Positions 31,762 to 41,887 of a stretch of DNA of 62,561 nt are shown here, one piece after another. Both the position numbers and the translations under genes were made by a program. Origin of the DNA: an uncultured Alistipes sp. (GTDB lineage: Bacteria > Bacteroidota > Bacteroidia > Bacteroidales > Rikenellaceae). Location of the stretch: positions 1-62,561 of the forward strand of contig UQDC01000015.1 of assembly GCA_900539755.1 (NCBI GenBank), read 5' to 3'. Position 1 is the first letter of the stretch. Each line of letters opens with the position of its first letter. The notes under the pieces are model-generated. The model made no database searches. It had not been told where the DNA came from and saw only the letters and a program-made list of their open reading frames with translations.

Positions 31762-32766
31762 TTATTTCATACCACCAGCTTGGCATGCTGTGATGGCCAC
31801 CAGATTAACGATGTCATCCACTGAGCAGCCGCGTGAAAGGTCATTGATAGGAGCTGCCATACCTTGCAGAATCGGGCCGATTGCTTCGGCATGAGCCATA
31901 CGCTGTACCAATTTGTATGCGATATTACCAACCTCCAAAGAGGGGAATACCAAAACATTGGCTTTACCGGCAATTTTGCTGCCCGGAGCCTTTTTAGCGC
32001 CGATACCCGGGATAATCGCTGCATCAGCCTGCAATTCACCATCGATCATCAAAGAGGGGTCCATCTGTTGAGCCAAACGAGTCGCTGAAATTACTTTGTC
32101 AACGATTTCATTTTTAGCTGAACCTTTCGTTGAAAAACTCAACATGGCAATACGAGGTTCAAAACCTGCAATCACTCGTGTGGTACGTCCTGTCATGACG
32201 GCAATCTGGGCCAACTCCTCTGCAGTAGGGTTGGGGTGCACGGCACAATCCGCAAAGACCATCATACCCTCTTCTCCAAACATGGTATCGGGGATCATCA
32301 TAATGAAAGCTCCTGATACAACGCTGATACCCGGCAATGTTTTCACATACTGGAAAGCAGGACGCAATACATCGCCAGTAGCATTGTTTGCACCGGCAAC
32401 CTCGCCATCTACATCACCGTTCTTAACCATAAGAGCACCCAAATAGAGCGGATCTACAATCAGCTTTTCAGCCTGTTCACGAGTCAAACCTTTGCTGGCG
32501 CGCAGCTTCAGCATCAGTTCAATATACTCCTCTTTCTTGGGGTTATTCAGCGGATCTACAATAACAGCCTTATCAATTTGGTCCAAATAATATTCTGATG
32601 CCAAATGATGGATTTCATCGGGATTACCGATCAATACCAATTTGGCAAAACCCTCTTTGAGGATTTGATTAGCGGCTTTAATGTTCCGTTCTTCTGCCGC
32701 TTCCGGCAATACGATAGTTTTAATGTCTTGGGCAGCTTTCGCCTTAATTCTTTCAACGAATTCCAT
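31762..32766 (-). CDS. pta: Phosphate acetyltransferase
   Basis: 334 residues, catalytic domain only (no N-terminal DRTGG regulatory domain, so the short Pta class). IVLPEAAEERNIKAANQILK, GALMVKNGDVDGEVAGANNA, GEEGMMVFADCAVHPNP and LVFPSLEVGNIAYKLVQRMA are characteristic. It forms acetyl phosphate from acetyl-CoA; upstream of ackA. Confidence 0.95.
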   Translation of the reverse strand: MEFVERIKAKAAQDIKTIVLPEAAEERNIKAANQILKEGFAKLVLIGNPDEIHHLASEYYLDQIDKAVIVDPLNNPKKEEYIELMLKLRASKGLTREQAEKLIVDPLYLGALMVKNGDVDGEVAGANNATGDVLRPAFQYVKTLPGISVVSGAFIMMIPDTMFGEEGMMVFADCAVHPNPTAEELAQIAVMTGRTTRVIAGFEPRIAMLSFSTKGSAKNEIVDKVISATRLAQQMDPSLMIDGELQADAAIIPGIGAKKAPGSKIAGKANVLVFPSLEVGNIAYKLVQRMAHAEAIGPILQGMAAPINDLSRGCSVDDIVNLVAITACQAGGMK

Positions 32767-32800
32767 GACTGTGACAATTATTATATATTATACTTCAGTG

Positions 32801-32808
32801 CAAATATA
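32801..32808 (-). promoter_or_regulatory. -7 box of pta-ackA
   Basis: On the minus strand TATATTTG, 35 bases before the pta start; no -33 TTTG found at the right spacing. Confidence 0.5.
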
Positions 32809-33051
32809 AACCACACCAGCAACCAAGTCGATCATTTGATTGCAGGTTAAGACTCTATAGAACTCATGCAACGCATTCCGACACATTCCGAAATACGACA
32901 ACACTGCACAATCGCTGACAACACAATAGTTCAACGACAAAGTGAGATCTTACCAATCACAACTTTTGCACTGTTTTTTGCATCCGTTCCAAACAAGTTA
33001 TACAAAGGTAGGAAAACGGCACCGAAAAGGGAAAGGAATTCGTAGGATTTT

Positions 33052-33723
33052 TTAGTCCTCGTATTTATATCCGACCCCTTTGACCGTAACAATATGGTGA
33101 TCGCCGAGTTTTTCGCGTAATTTGCGGATATGCACATCGATGGTTCGATCTCCGACAATGACATCATTGCCCCAAACATTGGCAAAAATCACCTCTCTGG
33201 AAAAGACTTTTTGAGGTTTAGAGTAGAGTAGGGCCAACAATTCGAACTCTTTGCGAGGCAATACAATCTCTTTACCCTCTTTCAGTACCAAATAACGCTC
33301 TCGATCAATCACAATCGAACGCTCTTGTACGGGAGTTTCGACCTGGCGGGATTCAAAACGTTTCAAAAGCGCTTTAATTCGGCTCACCAAAACTTTAACC
33401 CGGATCGGTTTGGCAATATAATCATCGGCTCCGGCCTCAAATCCGGCTATTTGCGAATAATCCTCACCACGAGCCGTCAAGAACGCAATCAAAGTGTTTT
33501 TCAATTCATCGACTTTACGGATCTCCTGACAGGTCTCAATGCCATCCATTTCCGGCATCATCACATCGAGCAAAATCAGATGTGGATGTACTTCACAAGC
33601 CTTTTCCAAAGCCTGTTTCCCATTGGTAGCTGTGTAAACTTCGTAACCCTCTTTGATCAGGTTATAGCTGATGAATTCCAAAATATCAGCTTCATCATCG
33701 ACCAGAAGAATCCGTTGTTTCAT
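33052..33723 (-). CDS. OmpR/PhoB-type response regulator
   Basis: 223 residues from ATG 33723. Receiver domain with acidic pocket Asp9/Asp10 (ILLVDDEADI), phospho-acceptor Asp53 (ILLDVMMPEMDG), Thr near FLTARGED and Lys in DYIAKPIR. A winged-helix domain follows (PRKEFELLALLYSKPQKVFS, GDRTIDVHIRKLREKLGDH and VKGVGYKYED). Orphan here: no sensor kinase next to it. It binds DNA as a dimer; target unknown. Confidence 0.92.
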   Translation of the reverse strand: MKQRILLVDDEADILEFISYNLIKEGYEVYTATNGKQALEKACEVHPHLILLDVMMPEMDGIETCQEIRKVDELKNTLIAFLTARGEDYSQIAGFEAGADDYIAKPIRVKVLVSRIKALLKRFESRQVETPVQERSIVIDRERYLVLKEGKEIVLPRKEFELLALLYSKPQKVFSREVIFANVWGNDVIVGDRTIDVHIRKLREKLGDHHIVTVKGVGYKYED

Positions 33724-33865
33724 ATTTTGATGTACGGTTTTGATTTGTGCCCACAAAATACATCAAATTATATTAATTTAATGTTAAGTGAGCAAAATAT
33801 TCCTATATATAGAAGTTGTAAGGAACTTTTTGTAGATTAGCTGCTATATTTTATCAAAAAACACC

Positions 33866-33873
33866 TACATTTG
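33866..33873 (+). promoter_or_regulatory. -7 box of the DUF349-pyrG-yidC operon
   Basis: TACATTTG fits TAnnTTTG, 43 bases before the start. No -33 match at 19-21 bases. Confidence 0.45.
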
Positions 33874-33915
33874 TTGATAAAATCCTGTTGAAAGCAGGCA
33901 AATAAATCGTGCACG

Positions 33916-35919
33916 ATGAGTACTGAAACTGAAAAAATCCTTGTTCCTGAGGAACAATCCGGAGTCGTATCGAACTCCGCGGATGCGCAAACAACTACTC
34001 CGGCTACAGAACAGCCGGCAACTTCTCAAGCAGAACAGAATGCTGCAGCAATCGAAAATGAGCCAGAAGAGGTAACCTCTTCGGTCGATTTCACAGATGA
34101 GGAGGCTGAATTGGCAGCCAACGCTCCTGAATTCGAACTGGAGGGCGAAGACGAATCTTCAGCAATCGATGAAGCACCCAAAGAGAATGCTTCCACCACC
34201 GATTACAATGGTAAATCGAAAGCGGACTTATTAGCTATTTTGGCTGATATTTTAGCCAATAAGCCCGTACAAACCATTCGTCGTGATGTAGAGGCAATTA
34301 AGATCGCTTTTTATAAAACCTATCGTGCGGAGGTAGAGCGAGCTCGCCGTGCTTTTGTCGAGGCGGGCGGTAAGCTCGAAGAGTTTGTCCCGACACCGGA
34401 CGATGCCGAGCAGCGTCTCAAAGAGCTGTTCGCGGAATACCGCACCAAACGCAATGAATTCATTGCCAAACTCGAAGAAGAAAAAGAGAACAACTATAAA
34501 ATCAAATTACAGATCATTGAAGAACTGAAAGAGTTGATCGACAGCAACGAAACGTTGAATCAGACTTTCAACACCTTCCGTGACCTGCAGCAGCGCTGGA
34601 AGGAGACAGGCCCCGTACCCCAGGCATACGTTAAGGATTTGTGGGAGACCTACAACCTGCACGTTGAGAACTTCTACAATTTCATTAAGATTAACAAAGA
34701 GTTACGGGATCTCGATTTAAAGAAAAATTACGAGACCAAACTGCAACTGTGTGAAGAGGCCGAAGAATTGGTACTCGATCCTTCTCCGGTCAACGCCTTC
34801 CATAAATTGCAGAAATTGCACGAACAGTGGAGAGAGACCGGCCCTGTTGCCAACGAATATAAAGAGCAGCTTTGGGAGCGTTTCCGTGAAGCCAGCACCA
34901 AAATCAACAAACGCCATCAGGAGTATTTCAATGGCATTAAGGAGGAACAAAAACACAACTTGGAGTTAAAGACCGAACTTTGTGTCAAGACCGAGGAGTT
35001 GTCGGTTGCTCCGCTTTCAACTCGTAAAGAGTGGAACAAGGCGTCTGAACAGTTGATTGACATACAGAAAGTATGGAAAACGATCGGTTTTGCACCGAAA
35101 AAAGATAACACCAAAATATACGAACGTTTCCGTAACGCCTGCGACAAATTCTTTGAAAATAAACGCAATTTCTATTTGCAGATCAAAGCTGAAATGGAGA
35201 ACAATCTCCATTTGAAGAACGACATTTGTGCGGCAGCTGAAGCATTGCAGGAGAGCGAAGAGTGGAAAAAAGCTACCGATGAATTAATCGCATTACAAAA
35301 ACGGTGGAAAGAGATCGGTCCTGTCTCACGTCGTTACTCGGATGCAATTTGGAAACGTTTCCGCAGTGCTTGCGACAAATTCTTCGAACGCAAAGCTGCA
35401 TTCTTTGCTTCACTCGACCAACAGTATGAAGATAATTTGGCAAAGAAAAAACAGCTGCTCGAAGAGCTGAAGACATTTGTCGTAGAGAATAAGGAACGTG
35501 GCTTTGAAGCGCTCAAAGAGCTGCAACATCGTTGGGCAGAGATAGGCTTTGTACCCATTAAGCAAAAAGAGGCAATTCAAAAAGAGTATCGCAAAGCGGT
35601 AGATGCCATTTTTGCCAAATTACGCAGTAACGAAAAAGAGAACCGTCTGGAACGTTTTAAAGGGAAAATTTCATCAATCGCTGAAGGTGGTGATCGTCGT
35701 CGGTTGCGTTTCGAACGCGATCGTCTCTATAACAAAATGAAACAGATCGAATCGGACATTGCTTTATTGGAAAATAATATTGGGTTCTTCTCCAAAAGCA
35801 AAAATGCCGAAGCGATGATCCGCGAGGTGAACAATAAGATTGCCAAAGCCAAAGAGGAGATGGCAACCTTGATCGAAAAGATCGAGATGATCGACAAACA
35901 AAACAACCAAGCTGAGTAA
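33916..35919 (+). CDS. Large DUF349 repeat protein
   Basis: 667 residues. After an acidic, Ser/Glu-rich N-terminus (residues 1-95) a regular array of about six DUF349 repeats of 70-75 residues follows. Each has a helix ending in RWKETGPVP, QWRETGPVA, VWKTIGFAP, RWKEIGPVS and RWAEIGFVP, then a second helix with W.RFR...DKFF. A coiled coil ends it. DUF349 proteins are associated with RNA metabolism or stress; the molecular function is unclear. Co-directional and 25 bases from pyrG. Confidence 0.85.
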   Translation: MSTETEKILVPEEQSGVVSNSADAQTTTPATEQPATSQAEQNAAAIENEPEEVTSSVDFTDEEAELAANAPEFELEGEDESSAIDEAPKENASTTDYNGKSKADLLAILADILANKPVQTIRRDVEAIKIAFYKTYRAEVERARRAFVEAGGKLEEFVPTPDDAEQRLKELFAEYRTKRNEFIAKLEEEKENNYKIKLQIIEELKELIDSNETLNQTFNTFRDLQQRWKETGPVPQAYVKDLWETYNLHVENFYNFIKINKELRDLDLKKNYETKLQLCEEAEELVLDPSPVNAFHKLQKLHEQWRETGPVANEYKEQLWERFREASTKINKRHQEYFNGIKEEQKHNLELKTELCVKTEELSVAPLSTRKEWNKASEQLIDIQKVWKTIGFAPKKDNTKIYERFRNACDKFFENKRNFYLQIKAEMENNLHLKNDICAAAEALQESEEWKKATDELIALQKRWKEIGPVSRRYSDAIWKRFRSACDKFFERKAAFFASLDQQYEDNLAKKKQLLEELKTFVVENKERGFEALKELQHRWAEIGFVPIKQKEAIQKEYRKAVDAIFAKLRSNEKENRLERFKGKISSIAEGGDRRRLRFERDRLYNKMKQIESDIALLENNIGFFSKSKNAEAMIREVNNKIAKAKEEMATLIEKIEMIDKQNNQAE

Positions 35920-35944
35920 AAATCCTGAAAGAAGTAGATATATC

Positions 35945-37585
35945 ATGGCTGTAAGCAACACGAACAAGACCAAGTACATCTTTGTAACCGGAGGTGTGGC
36001 CTCATCATTGGGGAAGGGTATTATCTCCGCATCGTTAGCACGCCTGCTCCAAGCTCGCGGCTATCGAGTGGCCATTCAGAAACTCGATCCGTATATCAAT
36101 GTCGATCCGGGTACGCTGAACCCTTATGAACACGGAGAATGCTACGTTACTGAAGACGGAGCCGAAACTGACCTCGATTTGGGTCACTACGAACGTTTCA
36201 CCAATATTCAGACTTCACAGGCCAACAACGTCACAACTGGCCGTATTTATCAGAATGTCATCAACAAAGAGCGTCGTGGTGAATTTTTAGGCAAGACTGT
36301 ACAGGTTATTCCTCACATCACTGACGAGATTAAACGCTGTATTAAATTACTCGGTGCTAAAAAGATATATGACGTAATCATCACCGAAATCGGCGGTACT
36401 GTAGGTGATATTGAATCTCTCCCGTATATTGAGTCAGTACGTCAGTTGCGCTATGAATTGGGGTATGGCAATACTTTGATTCTGCACTTGACTTTGATCC
36501 CTTATATGACTGCAGCCGGTGAGCTGAAAACCAAACCCACTCAGCACTCTGTGAAACAGATGCTGGAAAACGGTTTGCAACCCGATGTGCTCGTTTTGCG
36601 TACCGAGAAACACCTCAATACTGCAATTCGCCGTAAAGTGGCTCTTTTCTGCAACGTTGATCCCAGTGCTGTCGTTGAATCGATCGATGTACCGACTATT
36701 TACGAAGTGCCTTTGATGATGTTGCATCAGAAGCTGGACACCGTTGTTTTGGACAAGCTCCATCTGCCTCATGACGGAGAGCCTGATTTGGCTCACTGGA
36801 TCGAATTCGTCGATAAAGTAAAACATCCCAACGATACTGTACATATTGCATTGGTCGGTAAATACACTGAACTTCCCGATGCATATAAATCCATCGTCGA
36901 ATCATTCGTGCATGCAGGAGCTGCTAACCACACTAAGGTTAAACTGCACTATGTTAACTCCGAAAAAATTACAGAGGAGAACATCGCCACTCAACTCAAA
37001 GGCATGTGCGGTATTTTAGTAGCCCCAGGGTTTGGTCACCGAGGAATCGAAGGCAAAATTACTGCTGTCAAATATGCCCGTGAAAATATGATACCGTTCT
37101 TGGGTATCTGTTTGGGTATGCAATGCGCTGTCATCGAATTTGCGCGCAATGTACTCGGCTATGCTGATGCCAACTCGACTGAAATGGTTGATAACACTCC
37201 ACATCCGGTAATTGATCTGATGGAAGAGCAGAAGGGAATTACCGAAAAGGGTGGCACCATGCGTTTAGGTGGTTATCCTTGTACCTTAACCAAAAACTCG
37301 AAAGTGGCCAAGGCGTATGGAAAGACACAGATTGTAGAACGCCATCGCCACCGTTACGAGTTCAACAACGATTACATCGAAGAGTTCCGTCAGGCAGGAT
37401 TAAAACCTGTAGGTATCAATCCCGAAACCGATTTGGTGGAGGTTGTTGAACTTCAAAACCATCCATGGTTCATTGGTGTACAATATCACCCTGAATACAA
37501 GAGTACAGTTCAAAATCCCCATCCGTTGTTCGTATCATTTGTAAAAGCGGCTACGGAATATAGCAAAACTCATAACAACAAGTAA
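35945..37585 (+). CDS. pyrG: CTP synthase
   Basis: 546 residues. Synthetase domain 1-270 with KYIFVTGGVASSLGKGIISA P-loop and DAYINVDPGTLN-type segment (here DPYINVDPGTLNPYEHGECY). Glutaminase domain from 290 with GICLGMQCAVIEF (Cys nucleophile) and a QYHPEYKST His-Glu pair. It aminates UTP to CTP with glutamine. Sits between the DUF349 gene and yidC, 16 bases apart from the latter. Confidence 0.96.
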   Translation: MAVSNTNKTKYIFVTGGVASSLGKGIISASLARLLQARGYRVAIQKLDPYINVDPGTLNPYEHGECYVTEDGAETDLDLGHYERFTNIQTSQANNVTTGRIYQNVINKERRGEFLGKTVQVIPHITDEIKRCIKLLGAKKIYDVIITEIGGTVGDIESLPYIESVRQLRYELGYGNTLILHLTLIPYMTAAGELKTKPTQHSVKQMLENGLQPDVLVLRTEKHLNTAIRRKVALFCNVDPSAVVESIDVPTIYEVPLMMLHQKLDTVVLDKLHLPHDGEPDLAHWIEFVDKVKHPNDTVHIALVGKYTELPDAYKSIVESFVHAGAANHTKVKLHYVNSEKITEENIATQLKGMCGILVAPGFGHRGIEGKITAVKYARENMIPFLGICLGMQCAVIEFARNVLGYADANSTEMVDNTPHPVIDLMEEQKGITEKGGTMRLGGYPCTLTKNSKVAKAYGKTQIVERHRHRYEFNNDYIEEFRQAGLKPVGINPETDLVEVVELQNHPWFIGVQYHPEYKSTVQNPHPLFVSFVKAATEYSKTHNNK

Positions 37586-37601
37586 ATAACGATCCTGATT
37601 C

Positions 37602-39476
37602 ATGGATAAAAAGACACTAATCGGACTCATTGTCATTGGTGCCATCCTCTTCGGATTCACCTGGTATAACGCCTCTATTCAACAGAAATATGCTCAAGAA
37701 CAGCAGGCACTGACCGCAACACAGGAGACAGAAAGCACTGATACGATTGTTCCTGAAGTCCGTCAACCAGACACACTCCAGGCTGCCGACCAGCTTGAAC
37801 GTCATATTGGCTCCTCTCTGTTCCAGGCAACTACTGGTACTGAAAAGAAAATTGAAGTAGAGAACGATTTGATGAAGGTTATCTTCTCAAACAAGGGAGG
37901 TAAAGTAGCATCTGTCGTACTGAAAGATTATCTGACTTATCAGGGGACACCGTTGGTATTGTTTCCTGATTCGGCTTCGGTATTCGACATGTCGTTCTTC
38001 ATCAAACAGCAGTTTAATAACGTTCAGATCAATACAGGCGATTACTATTTCGTGGCTGATTCATCGTTTACGCCAACCTTTGCTGCCGATGAAACCTCAA
38101 AAAATCTAACATTCCGTCTCGACGTTGATTCTGCTGCTCATGTAGACTTTGTATATACCATTTACAAAGACAACTACATGATCGATTTTGATGTGCAGTT
38201 TGTTGGCATGGAGAATCTGCTTGCACAGAACCAGACCGATTTGGAATTTACCTGGCAGAATGTTGGTATGCAAAACGAAAAAGGGTTCGAAAATGAGAAC
38301 AACTATACTACCATTGCATACAAATACCCCAGTGATGAATCTGTTGAACAGCTGCGCACTTCGACAGAAGACAAAAGCGAAACCATCAACAGCAAGGTAA
38401 AATGGGTGGCATTTAAACAGCAGTTTTTCTCATCTATTTTCGTAGCCAAGGACGATTTCCAAAACGGCACTTTAGGATACAGCACTTTCCAACCTGGAGA
38501 GGGAAAAATCAAAACTTTCCGTGCAAAAGTTTCTGTACCTTTTACACCGCAGCTTTCGGAATACAATTTCAACTTCTATTTCGGTCCTAACAAATTCTCC
38601 GTACTGAAGAAATACGATGACCAGCATTTTGAGCGTCTGATTCCGCTGGGAGGTTGGATTGTAGGTTGGATTAACCGCTGGCTGGTCATTCCGACTTTTG
38701 ACACACTGGGAGCACATATTGCCAACTACGGTATCATTATCTTAATCTTAACCCTGATCGTTAAGATTCTGATTTCGCCTTTGACCTATAAATCGTACTT
38801 GTCTTCTGCCAAAATGCGGTTGTTGAAACCTGAAGTGGACAAGCTCAACGAAAAATATCCTAAACCCGAGGATGCACTGAAGAAACAACAGGCGATGATG
38901 GCACTCTATAAGAGTGCAGGGGTCAATCCTATGGGAGGATGCCTACCTTTGCTGATTCAGTTGCCGATCCTGTACGCCATGTTCCGTTTCTTCCCAGCAT
39001 CTATCGAGTTGCGTGGTGAACACTTCTTGTGGGCAGATGATCTCTCATCATATGACAGCATCTTAACGTTGCCGTTCAATATTCCGTTCTATGGTAACCA
39101 TGTAAGCCTCTTTGCGCTGTTAATGGCGGCTTCCATGTTTATCTACTCACGGATCAACTACAACCAAACTGCAGGCTCAGCGCCTCAGATGGCAGGAATG
39201 AAGTTCATGATGCTTTATTTGATGCCGATCATGATGCTCTTCTTCTTCAACAACTTTGCCAGCGGTTTGAACTACTATTACTTGCTGAGCAACATCATTA
39301 CGATCGGACAGACCTATGGTTTCCGATACATTGTCAATGAAGACAAGTTGCATCAGCGCATGAAAGAGAATGCGAAAAAGCCGCAAAAGAAATCGAAATG
39401 GCAACAGCGTTATGAAGAGATGGTGAAATTGCAGCAACAACAAGCTGCTGCCCGTGCCAAACAACAACGCCGATAA
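37602..39476 (+). CDS. yidC: Membrane protein insertase YidC
   Basis: 624 residues. An N-terminal signal anchor (residues 5-22) and the large periplasmic beta domain (about 60-345) come first. Then come five helices of the insertase core (GIIILILTLIVKILISPLTY, NPMGGCLPLLIQLPILYAMF, FMMLYLMPIMMLFFFNNFAS). A Lys/Gln-rich C-terminal tail (KKPQKKSKWQQRY) fits ribosome binding. Inserts membrane proteins with or without SecYEG. Confidence 0.95.
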   Translation: MDKKTLIGLIVIGAILFGFTWYNASIQQKYAQEQQALTATQETESTDTIVPEVRQPDTLQAADQLERHIGSSLFQATTGTEKKIEVENDLMKVIFSNKGGKVASVVLKDYLTYQGTPLVLFPDSASVFDMSFFIKQQFNNVQINTGDYYFVADSSFTPTFAADETSKNLTFRLDVDSAAHVDFVYTIYKDNYMIDFDVQFVGMENLLAQNQTDLEFTWQNVGMQNEKGFENENNYTTIAYKYPSDESVEQLRTSTEDKSETINSKVKWVAFKQQFFSSIFVAKDDFQNGTLGYSTFQPGEGKIKTFRAKVSVPFTPQLSEYNFNFYFGPNKFSVLKKYDDQHFERLIPLGGWIVGWINRWLVIPTFDTLGAHIANYGIIILILTLIVKILISPLTYKSYLSSAKMRLLKPEVDKLNEKYPKPEDALKKQQAMMALYKSAGVNPMGGCLPLLIQLPILYAMFRFFPASIELRGEHFLWADDLSSYDSILTLPFNIPFYGNHVSLFALLMAASMFIYSRINYNQTAGSAPQMAGMKFMMLYLMPIMMLFFFNNFASGLNYYYLLSNIITIGQTYGFRYIVNEDKLHQRMKENAKKPQKKSKWQQRYEEMVKLQQQQAAARAKQQRR

Positions 39477-39492
39477 GGTTAACCAAATAACT

Positions 39493-39534
39493 AAAATAAA
39501 TCAGGTCACCAAAATTGGTGACCTGATTTATTTT
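39493..39534 (+). terminator. Terminator of the DUF349-pyrG-yidC operon
   Basis: An 18-bp perfect stem (AAAATAAATCAGGTCACC / GGTGACCTGATTTATTTT) with loop AAAATT, 16 bases after yidC. Confidence 0.9.
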
Positions 39535-39679
39535 ATCCCTTTCACAAACTTTGTGAATATGGACTTCAATGAGATTATTTACCGGATATATATGGGCAAT
39601 TAAAACGTTTCATGTAAACTTACAGTCGTCGCCTTCAGATTACCCAAAGATTGTATTTTCAACAATCTCAATGAACAAA

Positions 39680-40909
39680 TTAAAAGGTTTTGAAGGAGCC
39701 GTCATTAGACTGCTGCATATATTTTGCCAAACCACCAGCCGCAGTCTCTTTATACAGACTTGGCAAATCGTGACCGGTCTGCTTCATCACTTCAACCACC
39801 TTGTCAAAACTTACCCGATGCTTGCCATCTGAGAATGTAGCATAACCGTTTGCATCCATCGCACGAGCCGCAGCAAATGCATTACGTTCAATACATGGAA
39901 TCTGTACCAATCCACATACCGGATCACAAGTCAAGCCCAAGTGGTGTTCCAAGCCCATTTCGGCAGCATATTCAATCTGTGAAGGTGAGCCTCCAAACAA
40001 TTGACAAGCCGCTGCAGCAGCCATTGCACAAGCTACTCCAACCTCTCCTTGACAACCCACTTCCGCTCCCGAAATGGAGGCGTTCGTGCGCACGACGTTT
40101 CCAAATAGCCCAGCCGTAGCCAGTGCACGCAAAATTCGTTTATCCGTAAAATTTCTCGTATCCTTAATATGGTAAAGCACTGCGGGCAATACACCACACG
40201 AGCCACAGGTCGGTGCGGTTACGATTTTACCACCCGTAGCATTTTCCTCCGAAACGGCCAACGCATAGGCATATACCTGACCACGGCTCTTCATACTTCC
40301 GGAATAGCTGTTGGCCCGAATCAAATAACTGCCAGCTTTACGACGCAAGCCTAAACCACCAGGAATCACTCCTTCGTTATCCAAGCCGTGATGCACCGCA
40401 TCCACCATCACATGCCAGACCTCTTCCAGATAGTCCCATATCTCTGCACCTTCACACTGTTGCACATACTCCCAGTAACTACTTCCTTCCTTATCACACC
40501 ATTGTTGGATTTCCGTGATGGAAGACATTCCATAAATCTGCTCTGGTTGCGGAGCATTGAGATCATCACTGGCTAAAGCTCCACCTCCGACACTAAATAC
40601 TGTCCAAGATTGGAGAACAGAGCCATCTGCACGCAACGATTCGAACAACATACCATTCGGATGAAAATCGAGGAATACATCGGGCTTCCAAACAATTTCC
40701 AACGGAGCAATGGGTTCCAAAACCGATTTGATGGCAACATCGGTCATGTGACCTCGTCCTGTAGCTGCAAGACTACCATAAAGCGTCACTCGGAAACTGG
40801 ACACATAAGGGTTACGTGACAAAAAAATCTCTGCGGCACGTTTAGGGCCCATCGTATGGCTACTGGAAGGCCCATTCCCGATTCTAAATATCTGTTTTAT
40901 TGACTCCAT
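39680..40909 (-). CDS. sdaA: L-serine ammonia-lyase, iron-sulfur type
   Basis: 409 residues, both halves fused in one chain. The N-terminal part has GPSSSHTMGPKRAAEIFL; the C-terminal catalytic half carries PTCGSCGVLPAVLYHI, ISGAEVGCQGEVGVACAMAA and CDPVCGLVQIPCIERNA, the cysteines that bind the [4Fe-4S] cluster. It deaminates serine to pyruvate. Downstream of an alpha/beta hydrolase by 14 bases. Confidence 0.93.
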   Translation of the reverse strand: MESIKQIFRIGNGPSSSHTMGPKRAAEIFLSRNPYVSSFRVTLYGSLAATGRGHMTDVAIKSVLEPIAPLEIVWKPDVFLDFHPNGMLFESLRADGSVLQSWTVFSVGGGALASDDLNAPQPEQIYGMSSITEIQQWCDKEGSSYWEYVQQCEGAEIWDYLEEVWHVMVDAVHHGLDNEGVIPGGLGLRRKAGSYLIRANSYSGSMKSRGQVYAYALAVSEENATGGKIVTAPTCGSCGVLPAVLYHIKDTRNFTDKRILRALATAGLFGNVVRTNASISGAEVGCQGEVGVACAMAAAAACQLFGGSPSQIEYAAEMGLEHHLGLTCDPVCGLVQIPCIERNAFAAARAMDANGYATFSDGKHRVSFDKVVEVMKQTGHDLPSLYKETAAGGLAKYMQQSNDGSFKTF

Positions 40910-40923
40910 TATGATCTATTTTA

Positions 40924-41865
40924 CTATTTATTTGAACAACTTATCTGTTCCGACATCCAAGCTATCATCACCTCGAATACCTTTTCACGCACCTCTTCGC
41001 GGGATAAGATCAGATCATGCAGTCCCCCCTCGATGGTAACATCCGTCACTTGATCCCCTAAACACCATGCATAACGGGAGATATCTTCCACACTGAGCAC
41101 CGCATCACTGGAGGTAAATTCATCACACCATTGACGAGCGTATGTAGATCGGTCTGAATGCATAACTAAGACCGGTATCGTCAACTGCAGTCCACGGTGC
41201 AAACGGCGCTGTCCACGCCGAATAGCGCGTAGCCATGCTATATAGAGAGGTACGCCTTCTTGTGGCTTAAGCTGAGGATCGAAGTCCCATTCTCCATTCA
41301 ATGAGCGATGAACGCTGGCATAGTAGAGTGGAGACAATTCATTCCGGATCGATCCATACGGAAACCAGCGACTAAACCAGACTACAATCGGCATGGCAAT
41401 CGTTCGCTTGAACCATCCAGTATTGAAAGCAAAAAACGGACTGTTCAAAACAAGCCGATCAACGTGATCCCGCTTATTGCCCCATGCTGCATACAGTGAA
41501 ACAATTAATCCACCCGTTGAGTGTCCAAGCAATGTAAGGTCACTATTTCCATCAGAGAAAATTTGCTCTATTGCCAAATCAATCTCCGGGAAATATTCCC
41601 GCAAATCTCGGCAGTAATAGGCATGTTGATGGGGGAGGAGAGAGCGTCCATATTTACGTAAGTCCAAAGCGTAAAAGTTCCATCCTTCACGAACAAACCG
41701 TTCGGCCATGTGCGTTTGGAAGAAATAATCGACATAACCATGCACGTAAAGAATGGCTTTGGCAGATGGCATCTCACACATTGCGCTAATCAACGTCGCA
41801 ACCACTTTGCCTTCATAATCGTCAGGCAACGATAATGTCTGTTCTTGAAGTTGTATTTTACTCAT
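40924..41865 (-). CDS. Alpha/beta hydrolase, lysophospholipase-like
   Basis: 313 residues from ATG 41865 (TTG at 41877 possible). AILYVHGYVDYFF holds the oxyanion HG, LLGHSTGGLIVSLYA gives the nucleophile Ser in GHSTG, VLVMHSDRSTYARQ the acid, and VTIEGGLHDLILSREE the catalytic His. This is the monoglyceride-lipase-like layout. Substrate unknown; between a YjbR-type gene and sdaA in one leftward unit. Confidence 0.8.
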   Translation of the reverse strand: MSKIQLQEQTLSLPDDYEGKVVATLISAMCEMPSAKAILYVHGYVDYFFQTHMAERFVREGWNFYALDLRKYGRSLLPHQHAYYCRDLREYFPEIDLAIEQIFSDGNSDLTLLGHSTGGLIVSLYAAWGNKRDHVDRLVLNSPFFAFNTGWFKRTIAMPIVVWFSRWFPYGSIRNELSPLYYASVHRSLNGEWDFDPQLKPQEGVPLYIAWLRAIRRGQRRLHRGLQLTIPVLVMHSDRSTYARQWCDEFTSSDAVLSVEDISRYAWCLGDQVTDVTIEGGLHDLILSREEVREKVFEVMIAWMSEQISCSNK

Positions 41866-41887
41866 AGACAGATTCAATCTACATTAC

